Origin: Acidobacteriota bacterium
GTDB lineage: Bacteria; Acidobacteriota; Vicinamibacteria; Vicinamibacterales; UBA2999
DNA length: 64,000 nt
Assembly: GCA_021730945.1 (NCBI GenBank)
Contig: JAKFYH010000021.1
Coordinates: 62,001-126,000, forward strand
Direction: 5' to 3'
Shown: positions 34,406 through 41,669 of the stretch, one piece after another
Layout of the letters: each line of letters begins with the position of its first letter
How positions within the stretch are numbered: position 1 is the first letter of the stretch
The notes under the pieces: generated by a model
Told to the model about the DNA's origin: nothing
What the model saw: only the letters and a program-made list of their open reading frames with translations
The model's database searches: none
Program-made: the position numbers and the translations under genes

Positions 34406-36619
34406 GTGGCAACCCGATATCACTGGCGCGACTTCGTGCTCGACTTGGACACCTACCGGCTCGAACGGGGGGGCGTTGCGCTGACCCTTGAGCCCAAGGC
34501 ATTCAACCTGCTGGCACTGCTGATTAGCCGGCCCGGCCACCTGTTCACGAAGCAGGAGATCTTCGAGGCCCTCTGGGCCGACACCGCCGTCACCGACCAC
34601 GCGCTCACCCGCGTGGTTGCTCAACTGCGCCGCGTGCTCGGTGATGACGTCCGGCAGGCCGTGTATCTCGAGACCGTTCCCACGCGCGGCTACCGGTGGA
34701 TTCATGCGATTGAGACTGAGGACAGCGTGGCGCCGGCCGGGCTTGTACCAGTGCCGGCGGAGCAACCCAACTGGATATCGCGCCTGAGCATGGCGGTCAT
34801 CGGACTCGCTGCGGCGTTGATGCTGGGCTGGGTGATTCGCAACGCCGTTGCGGAGGCCGGGACGCCGGCCGCAGAGATTGCCTGGCCCGTTCAGCTCACG
34901 ACGCATCGCGGGCTCGATTTTCAGCCGGCCTTTTCGCCCTCTGGCGATGCCGTCGCGTTTGTGTCCGATCGAAGCGGCGCGCTCGAGGTGTACGTGCGAA
35001 GTCTCGGCGGAAACGCCACCGATACGCCGCTGACCACCGACGGTGGCCAGAACGTCCAGCCGGCGTGGTCGCCCGACGGACACACTATCGCGTTTCATTC
35101 CTATCGTCGGGGTGGCGTCTGGACCGTGCCGGCCCGGGGCGGCGTCGCGCGCCAACTGGCCGCCGCCGGCTCGCGGCCCGCGTGGTCTCCTGACGGCCGC
35201 CAAATCGTGTTTCAGTCAGACGAACACACAGACGCTTCGCCGAACGGATTCGGCGCTCAGCTTGGATCGACTTTGTGGATCACCGGCATCGATGGTGACC
35301 ACCCTCGGCCGCTCACGCGTGCCGATCTCCCACCCGGAGGGCACTCTTCGCCGGCTTGGAGTCCCAATGGCCGATTCGTCGCGTTCACGGTCTATGACGG
35401 CGGCCCGAGCAACGGCGTCTGGGTCGTGGATGTGAAGAGTGGGGAGGCGTGGGCGTTACGCGCCGGCAGGCGCGCGTATGAATCGGTTTTCGCTCGCGAC
35501 GGGTCGGCAATATTCGTCGCCGGCGGCGATTCGTTGATCACGCGGTTACCACTTGACGCCGCGACGGGCCGGCTCAACGGTCGGCCCGAGGTCCTGCCCA
35601 TTCCGGGCGTGCCCGGCGTGCGTGGGCTGAGCGTGTCGCCGGATGGGTTGCGGCTGGCATTTGCCGGTCTCACCCTCGACAGCCAGATCTGGCGGCAGCC
35701 GATTCACCCGGATGGTTCGCCGGCCGCGCCGGCTTCGCCACTGACCGGCGACACCAGCCGCCGAAACTCCGCGCCCTCGGTATCGCCCGACGGCCGCCGG
35801 GTCGCCTACGTGTCCACCAGGCGCGGCGAGATGTCGAACATCTGGGTGATGAACATCGACGGGGGTTCGCCGATTCAGATCACGGCGAGCAAGACGCCCG
35901 AGAGTCAGCCGGCGTGGTCGCGCGATGGCGCACGGGTGGCCTACCTGTCGAGTCGCGCCGGCGTCGGAGGGCTTTGGACCATCGATCTGGCGACCAGGCG
36001 CGAGCAGCAGTTGATGCCGCTCGGCCCTCCTGACGGCCAGACTCGGCCGCCCGGATGGCTTGGCGAACTTCAACTGTCGCCATCGATGAGTCGGCTGGCG
36101 TTCTCGCTCACGACTCCGTCGACGGGCCGGCGCCGCATCTATGTCAGCGGCACCGATCGCCTGGTGCCGTCGGCGGTAGGGCCAGCCAGCGCGTCGGCTG
36201 GATACCCGGCGTGGTCGCCCGACGAGCGCTACCTGGCGGTCGAGGTGAAGGAGTCTGGCGCGCCCGGCAGCGGCTCGGTTCAGGCGGGTGTCATCGAGGT
36301 GGCGTCTGGCGCCTTGCGCGTCCTGACCGGCGTGCGCGGGCAAACCTGGGTGCGAAGCTGGTCGCCGGATGGGCGATACCTGGCGGTGGCGGCACTGCGA
36401 GACGGCCTGTGGAGCCTGCGTGCCATTGACGCCGCGTCGGGCCAAGAGCGCGAAATGTTGTCGCCCGTCTCACCCCGGGTCTTTGTTCGCTATCCGGACT
36501 GGTCGCCGCGCGGCGATTCAGTGGTGTTCGAACGCGGCGAGATGCACGCCAACATCTGGACGGTCGCGTTGCCCAACGTGGGTACCACCGCCTCATCGAC
36601 GGGGCACACGGCGCCATAG
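34406..36619 (+). CDS. Transmembrane winged-helix regulator with PD40/TolB-like beta-propeller
   Basis: A 737-residue one-component regulator of the ToxR/CadC layout. Residues 1-100 form an OmpR-type winged helix (RWRD-like YHWRDFVLDLDTYRLERGGVALTLEPKAFNLLALLI, then VVAQLRRVLGDD and VPTRGYRW). A single membrane helix follows at about 128-150. The rest is a periplasmic propeller with at least eight PD40/TolB-like repeats (QPAFSPSGDAVAFVSDRSG, QPAWSPDGHTIAFHSYR, SAPSVSPDGRRVAYVSTRRG). The propeller probably senses an envelope ligand and the wing binds DNA from the membrane. The target genes are unknown; the adjacent selenoprotein gene, 10 bases downstream, is a candidate. The start is GTG. Confidence 0.88.
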   Translation: MATRYHWRDFVLDLDTYRLERGGVALTLEPKAFNLLALLISRPGHLFTKQEIFEALWADTAVTDHALTRVVAQLRRVLGDDVRQAVYLETVPTRGYRWIHAIETEDSVAPAGLVPVPAEQPNWISRLSMAVIGLAAALMLGWVIRNAVAEAGTPAAEIAWPVQLTTHRGLDFQPAFSPSGDAVAFVSDRSGALEVYVRSLGGNATDTPLTTDGGQNVQPAWSPDGHTIAFHSYRRGGVWTVPARGGVARQLAAAGSRPAWSPDGRQIVFQSDEHTDASPNGFGAQLGSTLWITGIDGDHPRPLTRADLPPGGHSSPAWSPNGRFVAFTVYDGGPSNGVWVVDVKSGEAWALRAGRRAYESVFARDGSAIFVAGGDSLITRLPLDAATGRLNGRPEVLPIPGVPGVRGLSVSPDGLRLAFAGLTLDSQIWRQPIHPDGSPAAPASPLTGDTSRRNSAPSVSPDGRRVAYVSTRRGEMSNIWVMNIDGGSPIQITASKTPESQPAWSRDGARVAYLSSRAGVGGLWTIDLATRREQQLMPLGPPDGQTRPPGWLGELQLSPSMSRLAFSLTTPSTGRRRIYVSGTDRLVPSAVGPASASAGYPAWSPDERYLAVEVKESGAPGSGSVQAGVIEVASGALRVLTGVRGQTWVRSWSPDGRYLAVAALRDGLWSLRAIDAASGQEREMLSPVSPRVFVRYPDWSPRGDSVVFERGEMHANIWTVALPNVGTTASSTGHTAP

Positions 36620-36629
36620 GTGAACTACC

Positions 36630-37205
36630 ATGGCGCCGAGGAGCGCCGTGGCATTCATCACCTACGTCCGTCCGGAAGAGCTGGCGCCGCAAGATCGCGT
36701 GGCCGATCCCGACAACATCATTCAGGTCCACGCGGTGCATCCGGCGGTGATGCGCCAGCACTACGAACTCTACAAACAACTGATGCATCGCGATGGCCCG
36801 TTGACGCGGCGCGAGCGTGAGCTGTTGGGGGTGCGGGTTTCAGCGCTCAATCACTGCCACTATTGACTGCACCATCACGGGGCGGGACTCCGTGTCATTC
36901 TGATCAAGCAGGACGTTGGCGCCGACGATCGCGAGTCGATCGTCCGCGGCCTGCAGACCACGCCGATCTCGGCGCCGCACCTGAGCGGAGCTGAGCGCGC
37001 CCTGCTGGCCTACGCCGATGTCCTGACGCTGACGCCGCAAGCCGTGACACGGGCGCACATCGACGCCCTGCGCACGGCCGGCTACGACGATCGCGCCATT
37101 CACGATGCCTGCGCGATCATCGGCTACTTTGCCTTTGTCAACCGGATCGCCGACGGCCTCGGCGTGCAGGTGGAGTCCGCAATCGATTCAAGCCGGCAGG
37201 TGTGA
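36630..37205 (+). CDS. Peroxidase-related AhpD-family protein, candidate selenoprotein (CxxU, Sec79)
   Basis: One continuous 191-residue AhpD/carboxymuconolactone-decarboxylase-family protein is read if the in-frame TGA at 36864-36866 is selenocysteine. The motif becomes C76-H-Y-U79, followed by LHHHG. Relative to M. tuberculosis AhpD, Glu64 (12 before Cys76) and His83 (4 after Sec79) fall at the relay residues, and Sec replaces the second, peroxide-attacking cysteine. The sequence after TGA is fully in frame and typical of peroxidase-related enzymes (SGAERALLAYADVLTLTP, then IIGYFAFVNRIADGLGVQVE). A SECIS-like hairpin begins 9 nt after the TGA. Standard gene calling would stop at 78 residues. 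AGGTGA lies at ribosome-binding distance before the ATG; a GTG 18 nt later preceded by GAGGAG is an alternative start. A nonsense mutation is the alternative explanation. Confidence 0.8.
36876..36894 (+). promoter_or_regulatory. SECIS-like hairpin after the in-frame TGA
   Basis: CACGGGG pairs with CTCCGTG (one G-U) around the 5-nt loop CGGGA. The loop starts 17 nt after the TGA and has G among its first two bases, which matches the general bacterial SECIS model (short stem, small loop with an early G, loop 16-37 nt downstream). It lies in the coding sequence, as bacterial SECIS elements do. Confidence 0.65.
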
Positions 37206-37244
37206 CGAGGCCCCCGCGCCGGACTCGCTACCCGGCGCGCCGGC

Positions 37245-39905
37245 TCAACCGCGCCGCAAGATCACCACCGGATCGATGCGCGTGGCTCGCCACGACGGGA
37301 CCAGCGTCGCCAGGACGCCCACCACCGCCAGCACTGCCACCACCACCACGGCGGTCAGGGCGTCGCGAGGCGCGACCCCGAACAGCAATCCTTCAAGCGT
37401 GCCGGACAGCATCCACGCGGCCAGCAGCCCTATGAGCATGCCGGCGACGACCAGCCGCAGCCCGGCACGCACCACCCAGGCAATCACCTTCGGCGTGCCG
37501 GCACCCATCGCCATGCGAATCCCGATCTCGCGCGACCGCTCACGGACCCGCTGCGACAGCACGCCGTAGACGCTCAGGACGGCCAGGAAGATCGCCGTGC
37601 CGGCGAAGACCAGCAGCGTGACCATCGCCTGGCGATCGCGTGCGTAGGTCGCACCCACCAGGTCTTCGAGCGCATACATGCCATGGGCCGGCTTTTGCGG
37701 ATCCACGTCCTTCAACACACCCCGCACAGCCGGGATCAACGCCCGCGGGTCGCCGGTTGTTCTTAACACCACGTTCAGGATCAGGTACGACCGTTGGGCA
37801 TGCGGAAGATAGATCTCCGGCGGCGGCGCGCTGCGCGGTCCGCGAAAGCGCACGTCGCCGACGATGCCAATGACTTCGTAGGGATAGGTGCCGGCCGTGC
37901 TGTAGTCCACCACGAGCTGCTGGCCGACCACCCGCTGGCCGGGCCACAAGCGTCGCGCCAGTGTCTCGTTCACCATCACCACGCGTGGCGACGCCGGCAG
38001 GTCGCGATCGTCAATGGCGCGCCCGTCGACCACGCGAAGCCCAAGCGCCGGAAAGTATCCGGGAGTGACCATGCGCACCGATGCCGGCAAACGCTGCGCG
38101 CTGTCGGGCGCCGCCCCTTCGGGCCACACCGGCCGCTCGAAGTCAGGCCCCAACGGACTGGTCGGCACCGTCGTTGCTCCCCCGACCGCAGAGACGCCGG
38201 GGATCGCCGACAGCCGCTCGAACAGCATCCGGTAGTACGCGCGCGTGCGGTCTCCGGAAGAGTAGGCCTGGCTGTCGAGGAAGATCGGCGCCACCAACAC
38301 GCCGCGGGGATCGAATCCCGGGTCGGTGCCGCGCAAGTGCAGGAAACTGCGGACCAGGAGTCCCGACGCGGCAAGCAGCACCACGGCCAGGGCGACCTGG
38401 GCAACGACAATGGAGTCGCGCAGGAAGTGGCGGCCGGCACCGCCGGTCATCCGCTGAGAGCCACCGGCCAGCCCGGCGATCGGCGCCACCCGCGTGCGCC
38501 GCCAGGCCTGCGGCAGGCCCGAGAGCAAGGCTGAGAGCGCGGTCACGGCCGCAACGAAGGCCGCCGCGCGGTAGTCGAAAACGACTTCGTCGATGCGCGG
38601 CAGGTCGCTGGTCAGCCGCGGCAGGATGCGAAGGCCGGCGGCAGCGATCGCCACGCCGAGCAGGCCGCCCAGTCCTGACAACAGCACCGACTCGAGAAAG
38701 AACTCCCGCACCAACCGTCCCGCCGAAGCGCCGAGTGCCAGGCGCACGGCGGTCTCCTCCGATCGGTCGAGCCCCCGCATCAACGACAACAACGCCACGT
38801 TGGCGCACGCCACCAGCAGCACCAGGCCGACCGATGCCAGCAGCACCCACAGCACCGTTCCCGTATCGCCGACCGTTTCGACCGCGAGAGGCGACAGGTG
38901 CACGCCCCAGCCGCGGTTGGTCGGTCCGTGCTCGAGGCCCAGGGTGGCGGCGACCCCGTTCAGCTGGTCCTGCGCCTGCGTCAGCGAGGCGCCGGGTTTC
39001 AGCCGCGCGATTCCCCCCAGGTAGTGTTGGTCCCGCGGCCTGACGCCGGAGACATCCCACGGAATCCAGAGTTGGACTCCGCGATCCGGCACCGCGAACC
39101 CGTCGGGCATGACGCCCACCACCCGGAATGGCCGCCGTTCAAGCATCACGGTGCGGCCGATGATGCCAGGATCACCGCCGAACTGCTGCTGCCACACGCT
39201 GCGCGCCACGATCACGACCGGGTCGGCGCCGGTGGGAGCGGCGGCGCTGCTGTACTGGGCCCGCCTCACCTCGTCGATGCTGAAAGCCTCGCCCAGGATT
39301 GGCGTTACCCGCATCAGCGAAAAGAAGTCCTGGGTGACCTGGGCGGTGATCAGGACCTCCGAGTTGGGACCCACTGTCAGTGTGCGCCCCATCGCGAAAT
39401 AGCCGGCGATGCCGTCGAACAGCGTCGTCCTGGCGCGCCAGTCGTCGAGGTTGCCGGTGGCCACACCGGCGCGGTCGATGCCGGCCTGGGCGTTGGTGTC
39501 GAAGATGCGAACGAGGCGATCGGAATCCGGGTACGGCAACGGGCGCAGGACCACCGCGTTCACCAGCGCGAACAGGATGACGCTGGCGCCGATGCCAGCG
39601 CCCATCGTGATGATCGAGAGCAGCGTGATGCCGGGGGACCGGCGCAGTACGCGGGCGGCGTAGACCGCCTCACGCCCGACCTGATCGAGGGCAAATCCGG
39701 TGCGGCGCTCGGCGATCTGCTCCCGCGCCGATTGAATGCTGCCGACTTCGATCAGCGCCTGCCGCCTCGCCTCGGTCTCGTCCAGGCCGGCCGCGACCTT
39801 TCGCGCCACCAGCAGGTCGACGTGATGCGCCAGCTCCTCGACCGCCTCGCGATCGAGTTGCCGGCCGCGGAACACTTCCAGGAGGCGCCGCCACAGCCCG
39901 GTCAT
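37245..39905 (-). CDS. ADOP-type duplicated ABC permease (MacB-like)
   Basis: An 886-residue permease of the acidobacterial duplicated orphan permease type. An N-terminal prefix domain (REAVEELAHHVDLLVARKVAAGLDETEARRQAL) precedes two MacB_PCD/FtsX units. Eight membrane helices are expected: one near 98-120 (GITLLSIITMGAGIGASVILFALV), three around residues 355-460, one near 510 and three near the C-terminus. The FtsX pattern REIGIRMAMGAGTPKVIAWVVRAGLRLVVAG is clear in the last part. It has no ATPase of its own next to it; the MacB-like ATPase at 44.6 kb could serve it (inference). The role is probably efflux or envelope mechanotransmission. PadR is encoded 4 bases upstream, so the two form one operon. 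Confidence 0.92.
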   Translation of the reverse strand: MTGLWRRLLEVFRGRQLDREAVEELAHHVDLLVARKVAAGLDETEARRQALIEVGSIQSAREQIAERRTGFALDQVGREAVYAARVLRRSPGITLLSIITMGAGIGASVILFALVNAVVLRPLPYPDSDRLVRIFDTNAQAGIDRAGVATGNLDDWRARTTLFDGIAGYFAMGRTLTVGPNSEVLITAQVTQDFFSLMRVTPILGEAFSIDEVRRAQYSSAAAPTGADPVVIVARSVWQQQFGGDPGIIGRTVMLERRPFRVVGVMPDGFAVPDRGVQLWIPWDVSGVRPRDQHYLGGIARLKPGASLTQAQDQLNGVAATLGLEHGPTNRGWGVHLSPLAVETVGDTGTVLWVLLASVGLVLLVACANVALLSLMRGLDRSEETAVRLALGASAGRLVREFFLESVLLSGLGGLLGVAIAAAGLRILPRLTSDLPRIDEVVFDYRAAAFVAAVTALSALLSGLPQAWRRTRVAPIAGLAGGSQRMTGGAGRHFLRDSIVVAQVALAVVLLAASGLLVRSFLHLRGTDPGFDPRGVLVAPIFLDSQAYSSGDRTRAYYRMLFERLSAIPGVSAVGGATTVPTSPLGPDFERPVWPEGAAPDSAQRLPASVRMVTPGYFPALGLRVVDGRAIDDRDLPASPRVVMVNETLARRLWPGQRVVGQQLVVDYSTAGTYPYEVIGIVGDVRFRGPRSAPPPEIYLPHAQRSYLILNVVLRTTGDPRALIPAVRGVLKDVDPQKPAHGMYALEDLVGATYARDRQAMVTLLVFAGTAIFLAVLSVYGVLSQRVRERSREIGIRMAMGAGTPKVIAWVVRAGLRLVVAGMLIGLLAAWMLSGTLEGLLFGVAPRDALTAVVVVAVLAVVGVLATLVPSWRATRIDPVVILRRG

Positions 39906-39909
39906 GGCC

Positions 39910-40221
39910 TTACTTCGCCTCCGCGCGCAGCACGCGAATCATCGCCGCGACACTGCGCTCCCAGGCCTTCTGGCCCGACGAAAGGCGCCGGCGTCCGGTC
40001 GGCGTCAGCGCGTAGTAGCGGGCGCGGCGATTGCTGTCGGACAGTGCCCACGACCCCTTGACCAGCCCGGTGCGCTCCAGCCGATTGAGCGCGGGGTAGA
40101 GGGCGCCCAGGGTGATACGCAACACGCCCCCCGAGGTTTGTTCGATTCGTTGGCCAATGCCGTAGCCGTGCAGCGGCGCCAGCGCCAGCGTTCGCAGGAT
40201 GAGCAGGTCGATCTTGTCCAT
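39910..40221 (-). CDS. PadR family transcriptional regulator
   Basis: A 103-residue winged-helix repressor. It starts MDKIDLLILRTLALAPLHGYGIGQRIEQTSGGVLRITLGALYPALNRLERTGLVKGSW, the full PadR signature with LHGYGI, the GxLYPxLxRLExxGLV recognition segment and the wing (NRRARYYALTPTGRRRL). PadR proteins often repress adjacent transporter genes and release DNA on ligand binding. Four bases separate it from the ADOP gene. The ATG is chosen four codons inside the longest frame because the family starts there. A palindrome centred about 22 nt upstream is a likely operator, so the operon is probably self-repressed. Confidence 0.93.
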   Translation of the reverse strand: MDKIDLLILRTLALAPLHGYGIGQRIEQTSGGVLRITLGALYPALNRLERTGLVKGSWALSDSNRRARYYALTPTGRRRLSSGQKAWERSVAAMIRVLRAEAK

Positions 40222-40232
40222 GGCCGGTGCCA

Positions 40233-40254
40233 CTCCTATCTAAATCGATAGGAG
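40233..40254. promoter_or_regulatory. Candidate PadR operator, 8-bp inverted repeat
   Basis: CTCCTATC-TAAATC-GATAGGAG is a perfect 8-bp inverted repeat with a 6-bp AT-rich centre, 11 nt upstream of padR. On the minus strand it contains TAGATA, usable as a -10 box, followed by AGGAG as a ribosome binding site, so a bound repressor would block the promoter directly. Confidence 0.6.
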
Positions 40255-40296
40255 TCTACCCACCGTCGGCCGGAATGTCCAGACGGGCCGCCGGCC

Positions 40297-41454
40297 CTAT
40301 TCGGAGGCGCCCGATCCCGCGGCGCGGGCCAGGGCTTCGACCGCGGCCCGCTCGAGCCGGACGTGGCGGCCGGCCTTGATCGGATCGAGTGAGCCGTCGG
40401 CGACCAGTTGTTCGATGCCCTCGCGGGTGGTGCCGAGGCGCTCGGTGGCCTCCTCGATCGCGATGAGGCGGGGCAGCAGTTCCACCTGCTCGACGCGGTT
40501 GCGGCCGCCGCCCTTGGCCCGCACGAGGGCGGCTTCCGCCTCCAGCACGAAGCGTTCGTGATCGATTGGCTCGCCCTCCAGGGCGCGCGCGCTGGTCACC
40601 GCCACGCTGACCGTGACCGCCGCGCGCTGGTCGGTGCGATAGTCGCGGAACGTCAACCGGTCCTCGACCATGACCCGGGTGCGATCGGCCAGGGTCAAGG
40701 CATCGGCCGGCGTGGTTTCCGGCAACAACACCGCGATGGTGTCCTCGGCGTAGCGGACGACCCAGTCGTGCTGGCGGAAGTAGGCGCGCAGCAGAATGCC
40801 CATGCGCTCGAGGATGCGGTCGCCGACGCCGTAGCCGTGCGCGCGGTTGATGCCCGACAAGTCGTCGATGTCGATCAGCATCATCGACAGCCAGTGCTCG
40901 AAGCGTTCGGCGCGGCAGCACTCCTTGGGCAGCACCGCGTCCAGCACCGGCCGCGTGTGCAGCGTAGTCAGGCTGTCTTCGATCGCCGAGCGCAGCGGCA
41001 TGTGCATCGATCGGGTGGTCCAGGCGGCCAGCAGGTCGAACGACCCGCGGCGGACAATCTGCGCCACCTGCGGCCACGGCTCCGTGGTCGCGCCGGCCCG
41101 CTGATCGAGCGAGAGCTCGTCAATCGCGGTCCCCATCGCGATGTGGACGAAGGTAAAGAGTTGCTCGGGCGACATCTCGCGCTCGGCGACGATGGTCGCC
41201 AGTTCGCTCAGGCCGGCGCCGCGCGCATCGAGCCGGCCTTCGACCACGGCATCGCACAGCAGGCGCGTGATCAGGTTGCCCAGGCGCACGCAGTAATCGG
41301 CATCCAGCCGGCGCGATCCACCCGACAACGGGAAGGTGGCGACGGTGTCGGCGACGATCACGTCGCGGCGATCTGCCAGGTGGTTGGCCACGTGCCGCCG
41401 CAGATCGACGTCGATCGCCGGGTTGCCGCCGGAGTGGTCGCTGTTGATATTCAC
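40297..41454 (-). CDS. Degenerate GGDEF protein with C-terminal excisionase-like helix-turn-helix
   Basis: A 385-residue cytoplasmic protein. Residues about 15-150 form an all-helical sensor-like region. Residues about 165-320 follow the GGDEF fold (MMLIDIDDLSGINRAHGYGVGDRILERMGILL), but the catalytic signature reads RYAEDTIAV (AEDT at 236-239) in place of GG(D/E)EF, so it should not make cyclic di-GMP. The C-terminal 55 residues (LIAIEEATERLGTTREGIEQLVADGSLDPIKAGRHVRLERAAVEAL) match a MerR/excisionase-type DNA-binding fold. It may therefore be a nucleotide-sensing or inert-GGDEF DNA-binding regulator (inference). It is divergent from pilB with about 215 bases between the starts, so pilB is a natural target. 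Confidence 0.78.
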   Translation of the reverse strand: MNINSDHSGGNPAIDVDLRRHVANHLADRRDVIVADTVATFPLSGGSRRLDADYCVRLGNLITRLLCDAVVEGRLDARGAGLSELATIVAEREMSPEQLFTFVHIAMGTAIDELSLDQRAGATTEPWPQVAQIVRRGSFDLLAAWTTRSMHMPLRSAIEDSLTTLHTRPVLDAVLPKECCRAERFEHWLSMMLIDIDDLSGINRAHGYGVGDRILERMGILLRAYFRQHDWVVRYAEDTIAVLLPETTPADALTLADRTRVMVEDRLTFRDYRTDQRAAVTVSVAVTSARALEGEPIDHERFVLEAEAALVRAKGGGRNRVEQVELLPRLIAIEEATERLGTTREGIEQLVADGSLDPIKAGRHVRLERAAVEALARAAGSGASE

Positions 41455-41593
41455 GTGCTTGATGCACAGGGTAACCCCAGACAGGCCTATGGCTGCAACC
41501 TGTCTTGGCCGAAAGACTTAGGGGATGTTCCAAGGAAGGCATCGGCTTGCGCAAAATTGCACGCGGCGGCCATCGGTGGCACTGTCGCCGGGG

Positions 41594-41622
41594 TTGCGTT
41601 GGGCGTACGCCCTTCCTATGAT
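41594..41622 (+). promoter_or_regulatory. Sigma-70-type promoter for pilB with a palindromic spacer
   Basis: TTGCGT and TATGAT are separated by exactly 17 bp. The predicted start leaves a leader of about 40 nt before pilB. The spacer contains the perfect 12-bp palindrome GGGCGTACGCCC (41601-41612), a position where a bound regulator would act on the promoter. Confidence 0.6.
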
Positions 41623-41669
41623 GGCCACTTGCCCTTACGGATCTGTATCCGGCGGGCACGAAGGGAACG

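Noticed and set aside
36864-36866. Simple truncation or sequencing error at the TGA
   Set aside because: The downstream frame is intact with family motifs, the codon falls exactly on the catalytic cysteine, and a SECIS-like hairpin follows. Still possible, but less likely.
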